NCBI RefSeq assembly: GCF_001570905.1 | Contig: NZ_BCSO01000005.1 | Span: 54,346-118,345, forward strand | Origin: [Zimmermannella] alba NBRC 15616 | GTDB lineage: Bacteria > Actinomycetota > Actinomycetes > Actinomycetales > Microbacteriaceae | Length of the DNA stretch: 64,000 nucleotides | Reading direction: 5' to 3' | Shown here: positions 63,064-64,000 of the stretch, piece after piece | How positions within the stretch are numbered: the stretch's first letter is position 1 | Layout: each line of letters opens with the position of its first letter | Notes under the pieces: model-generated | What the model was told of the DNA's origin: nothing | Seen by the model: the letters and a program-made list of their open reading frames with translations, nothing else | The model's database searches: none | Program-made: the position numbers and the translations under genes

Positions 63064-64000
63064 TTGGTACGAACTTTGACACGTTGGACCACGTTCGTAC
63101 CGCTCGGAGCGATCCTCCTGCTCGGCCTCGCGCTCGTCCTTGGCCTCAAGGACCCGGTCACGCTCACGATTGCGCTCCTCATGCTGAGTGCGTCAGTGAT
63201 GGCTTCCGTGCATCACGCTGAAGTGGTCGCACATAAGGTGGGCGAGCCGTTTGGGTCGCTCATCTTGGCCGTCGCGGTGACCGTTATTGAAGTCGGCCTC
63301 ATCGTGACGCTCATGTCGGGTGGAAAACCGGGCACCGAAACGCTCGCGCGAGACACTGTTTTTGCTGCCGCCATGATTACCTGCAACCTCATTGTTGGCC
63401 TTGCGCTCTTTGTCGCCACGCAGCACAAACCGGGCGGTATCGCCCGCTTCAATGCAGATGGGGCCGTTGCCGCGCTCGCCACGGTGCTCGTGCTGGCCGT
63501 CCTCACGATGGTGCTTCCGAGCCTGACGACGAGCGCCCCCGGTCCGCAGTTCACCGGCCTGCAGTTGGGCTTTGCTGCGGTCGCATCGCTCACGTTGTAC
63601 GCGCTCTTTGTGACAACCCAGACCGTGCGTCACCGCAACTTCTTCCTGCCTGTTGATGAGAAGGGCGCACCGCTCGAGACAGATGAAGCCGCCGAACCGC
63701 CAAGCGGCACGGAAACGGTCGTGTCGTTGCTCCTCCTCCTTGTCGCGCTTGCGTCCGTGGTGGGGCTCTCCAAAGTGGCAACGCCCGCGATCGAAGCATC
63801 CGTGGAGTTGGCTGGTCTGCCGGAGTCATTTGTCGGTGCCATCATCGCGCTGCTTGTCCTTGCTCCCGAGACGCTTGCCGCGGTCAAGGCCGCGCGACGC
63901 GGCGAAATGCAGATCAGCCTGAACCTCGCGTACGGTTCGGCGATCGCCTCCATTGGACTCACCATTCCGGCTATCGCGATCACGACCCTCTGGAACCCGA
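63064..64000 (+). CDS. chaA: Calcium/proton antiporter (ChaA/CaxA family), 3' truncated by window edge
   Basis: The first 312 residues of a cation antiporter. Spans start near residue 10. SVHHAEVVAHKVGEPFGSLI followed by LAVAVTVIEVGLIVTLM is the first alpha repeat, with the acidic Glu in VIEV; LPESFVGAIIALLVLAPETL begins the second. It exports Ca2+ (and possibly Na+ or K+) in exchange for H+. No ATG is available; TTG 63064 with GGAAG upstream is the best start, TTG 63076 the alternative. The stretch 62852-63063 holds no gene. Confidence 0.88.
   Translation, partial: MVRTLTRWTTFVPLGAILLLGLALVLGLKDPVTLTIALLMLSASVMASVHHAEVVAHKVGEPFGSLILAVAVTVIEVGLIVTLMSGGKPGTETLARDTVFAAAMITCNLIVGLALFVATQHKPGGIARFNADGAVAALATVLVLAVLTMVLPSLTTSAPGPQFTGLQLGFAAVASLTLYALFVTTQTVRHRNFFLPVDEKGAPLETDEAAEPPSGTETVVSLLLLLVALASVVGLSKVATPAIEASVELAGLPESFVGAIIALLVLAPETLAAVKAARRGEMQISLNLAYGSAIASIGLTIPAIAITTLWNP

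Overview
The window is 64 kb of high-GC actinobacterial chromosome with tight gene packing and many 1-4 bp stop/start overlaps (ATGA, GTGA). Mycothione reductase, a class II DAHP synthase, a Wag31-type DivIVA, a cytochrome bcc-aa3 branch (qcrCAB, ctaC-F) and a polyprenyl synthetase all point to Actinomycetota. Gene order echoes the Mycobacterium tuberculosis wag31-to-ctaC region (fadD15, plsC-like, aroG, pknL, Rv2175c, prenyl synthase, mraZ-ftsZ, trpD-ctaE-qcrCAB). Gene content best fits Micrococcales, possibly Microbacteriaceae; this placement is an inference. No rRNA, tRNA, CRISPR array, insertion sequence or prophage was seen.

Layout. 1-2.5 kb: 3' end of pyruvate carboxylase, mycothione reductase and peptide deformylase. 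2.5-6.7 kb: FadD15-type acyl-CoA ligase (minus), PlsC-type acyltransferase and DAHP synthase. 6.7-7.8 kb: a decaying patch with a small membrane protein and two frameshifted minus-strand remnants. 7.9-12.6 kb: PASTA-domain Ser/Thr kinase, LysM protein, Rv2175c-like DNA-binding protein, polyprenyl synthetase and DUF3040 protein. 13.0-31.2 kb: a complete division and cell-wall cluster (mraZ, rsmH, ftsL, ftsI, murE, murF, mraY, murD, ftsW, murG, murC, ftsQ, ftsZ, yggS, sepF, yggT, wag31). 31.2-39.3 kb: lspA, rluD, dnaE1, hisD, nrdR, pyrD. 39.2-43.3 kb: LysG/LysE-type exporter pair, DUF3043, M20 dipeptidase, IscA/ErpA-like protein. 43.5-53.2 kb: respiratory genes ctaCDF and ctaE-qcrCAB, separated by an AlkZ-like gene, a MarR regulator and a frameshifted cupin gene. 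53.3-60.3 kb: trpD, glpK, glpF, an HPr-like protein, small membrane and NTF2-like proteins, and an AzgA-type purine permease. 60.4-64 kb: Kup potassium transporter, SRPBCC protein and the start of a Ca2+/H+ antiporter.

The central cluster makes the lipid II precursor (MurC-G, MraY), flips and polymerises it (FtsW, FtsI), and builds the divisome (FtsZ, SepF, FtsQ, FtsL) and polar growth machinery (DivIVA). The PASTA kinase and its Rv2175c-like neighbour probably tie cell-wall status to phosphorylation.

Main signals beyond routine annotation: (i) a recurring TANNNT hexamer ending 6-7 nt before the start codon of about 15 genes, the signature of leaderless transcripts, which also corrects several starts; (ii) clustered 10-nt-periodic GTGGAG-like boxes before mraZ; (iii) two related SoxR/MerR-like palindromes before ftsZ; (iv) an HPr-like protein lacking the regulatory serine beside a glycerol kinase carrying His232; (v) a MurE with YNPR in place of DNPR; (vi) a MarR-controlled cupin gene broken by one extra T; (vii) the decayed locus at 7.0-7.8 kb.
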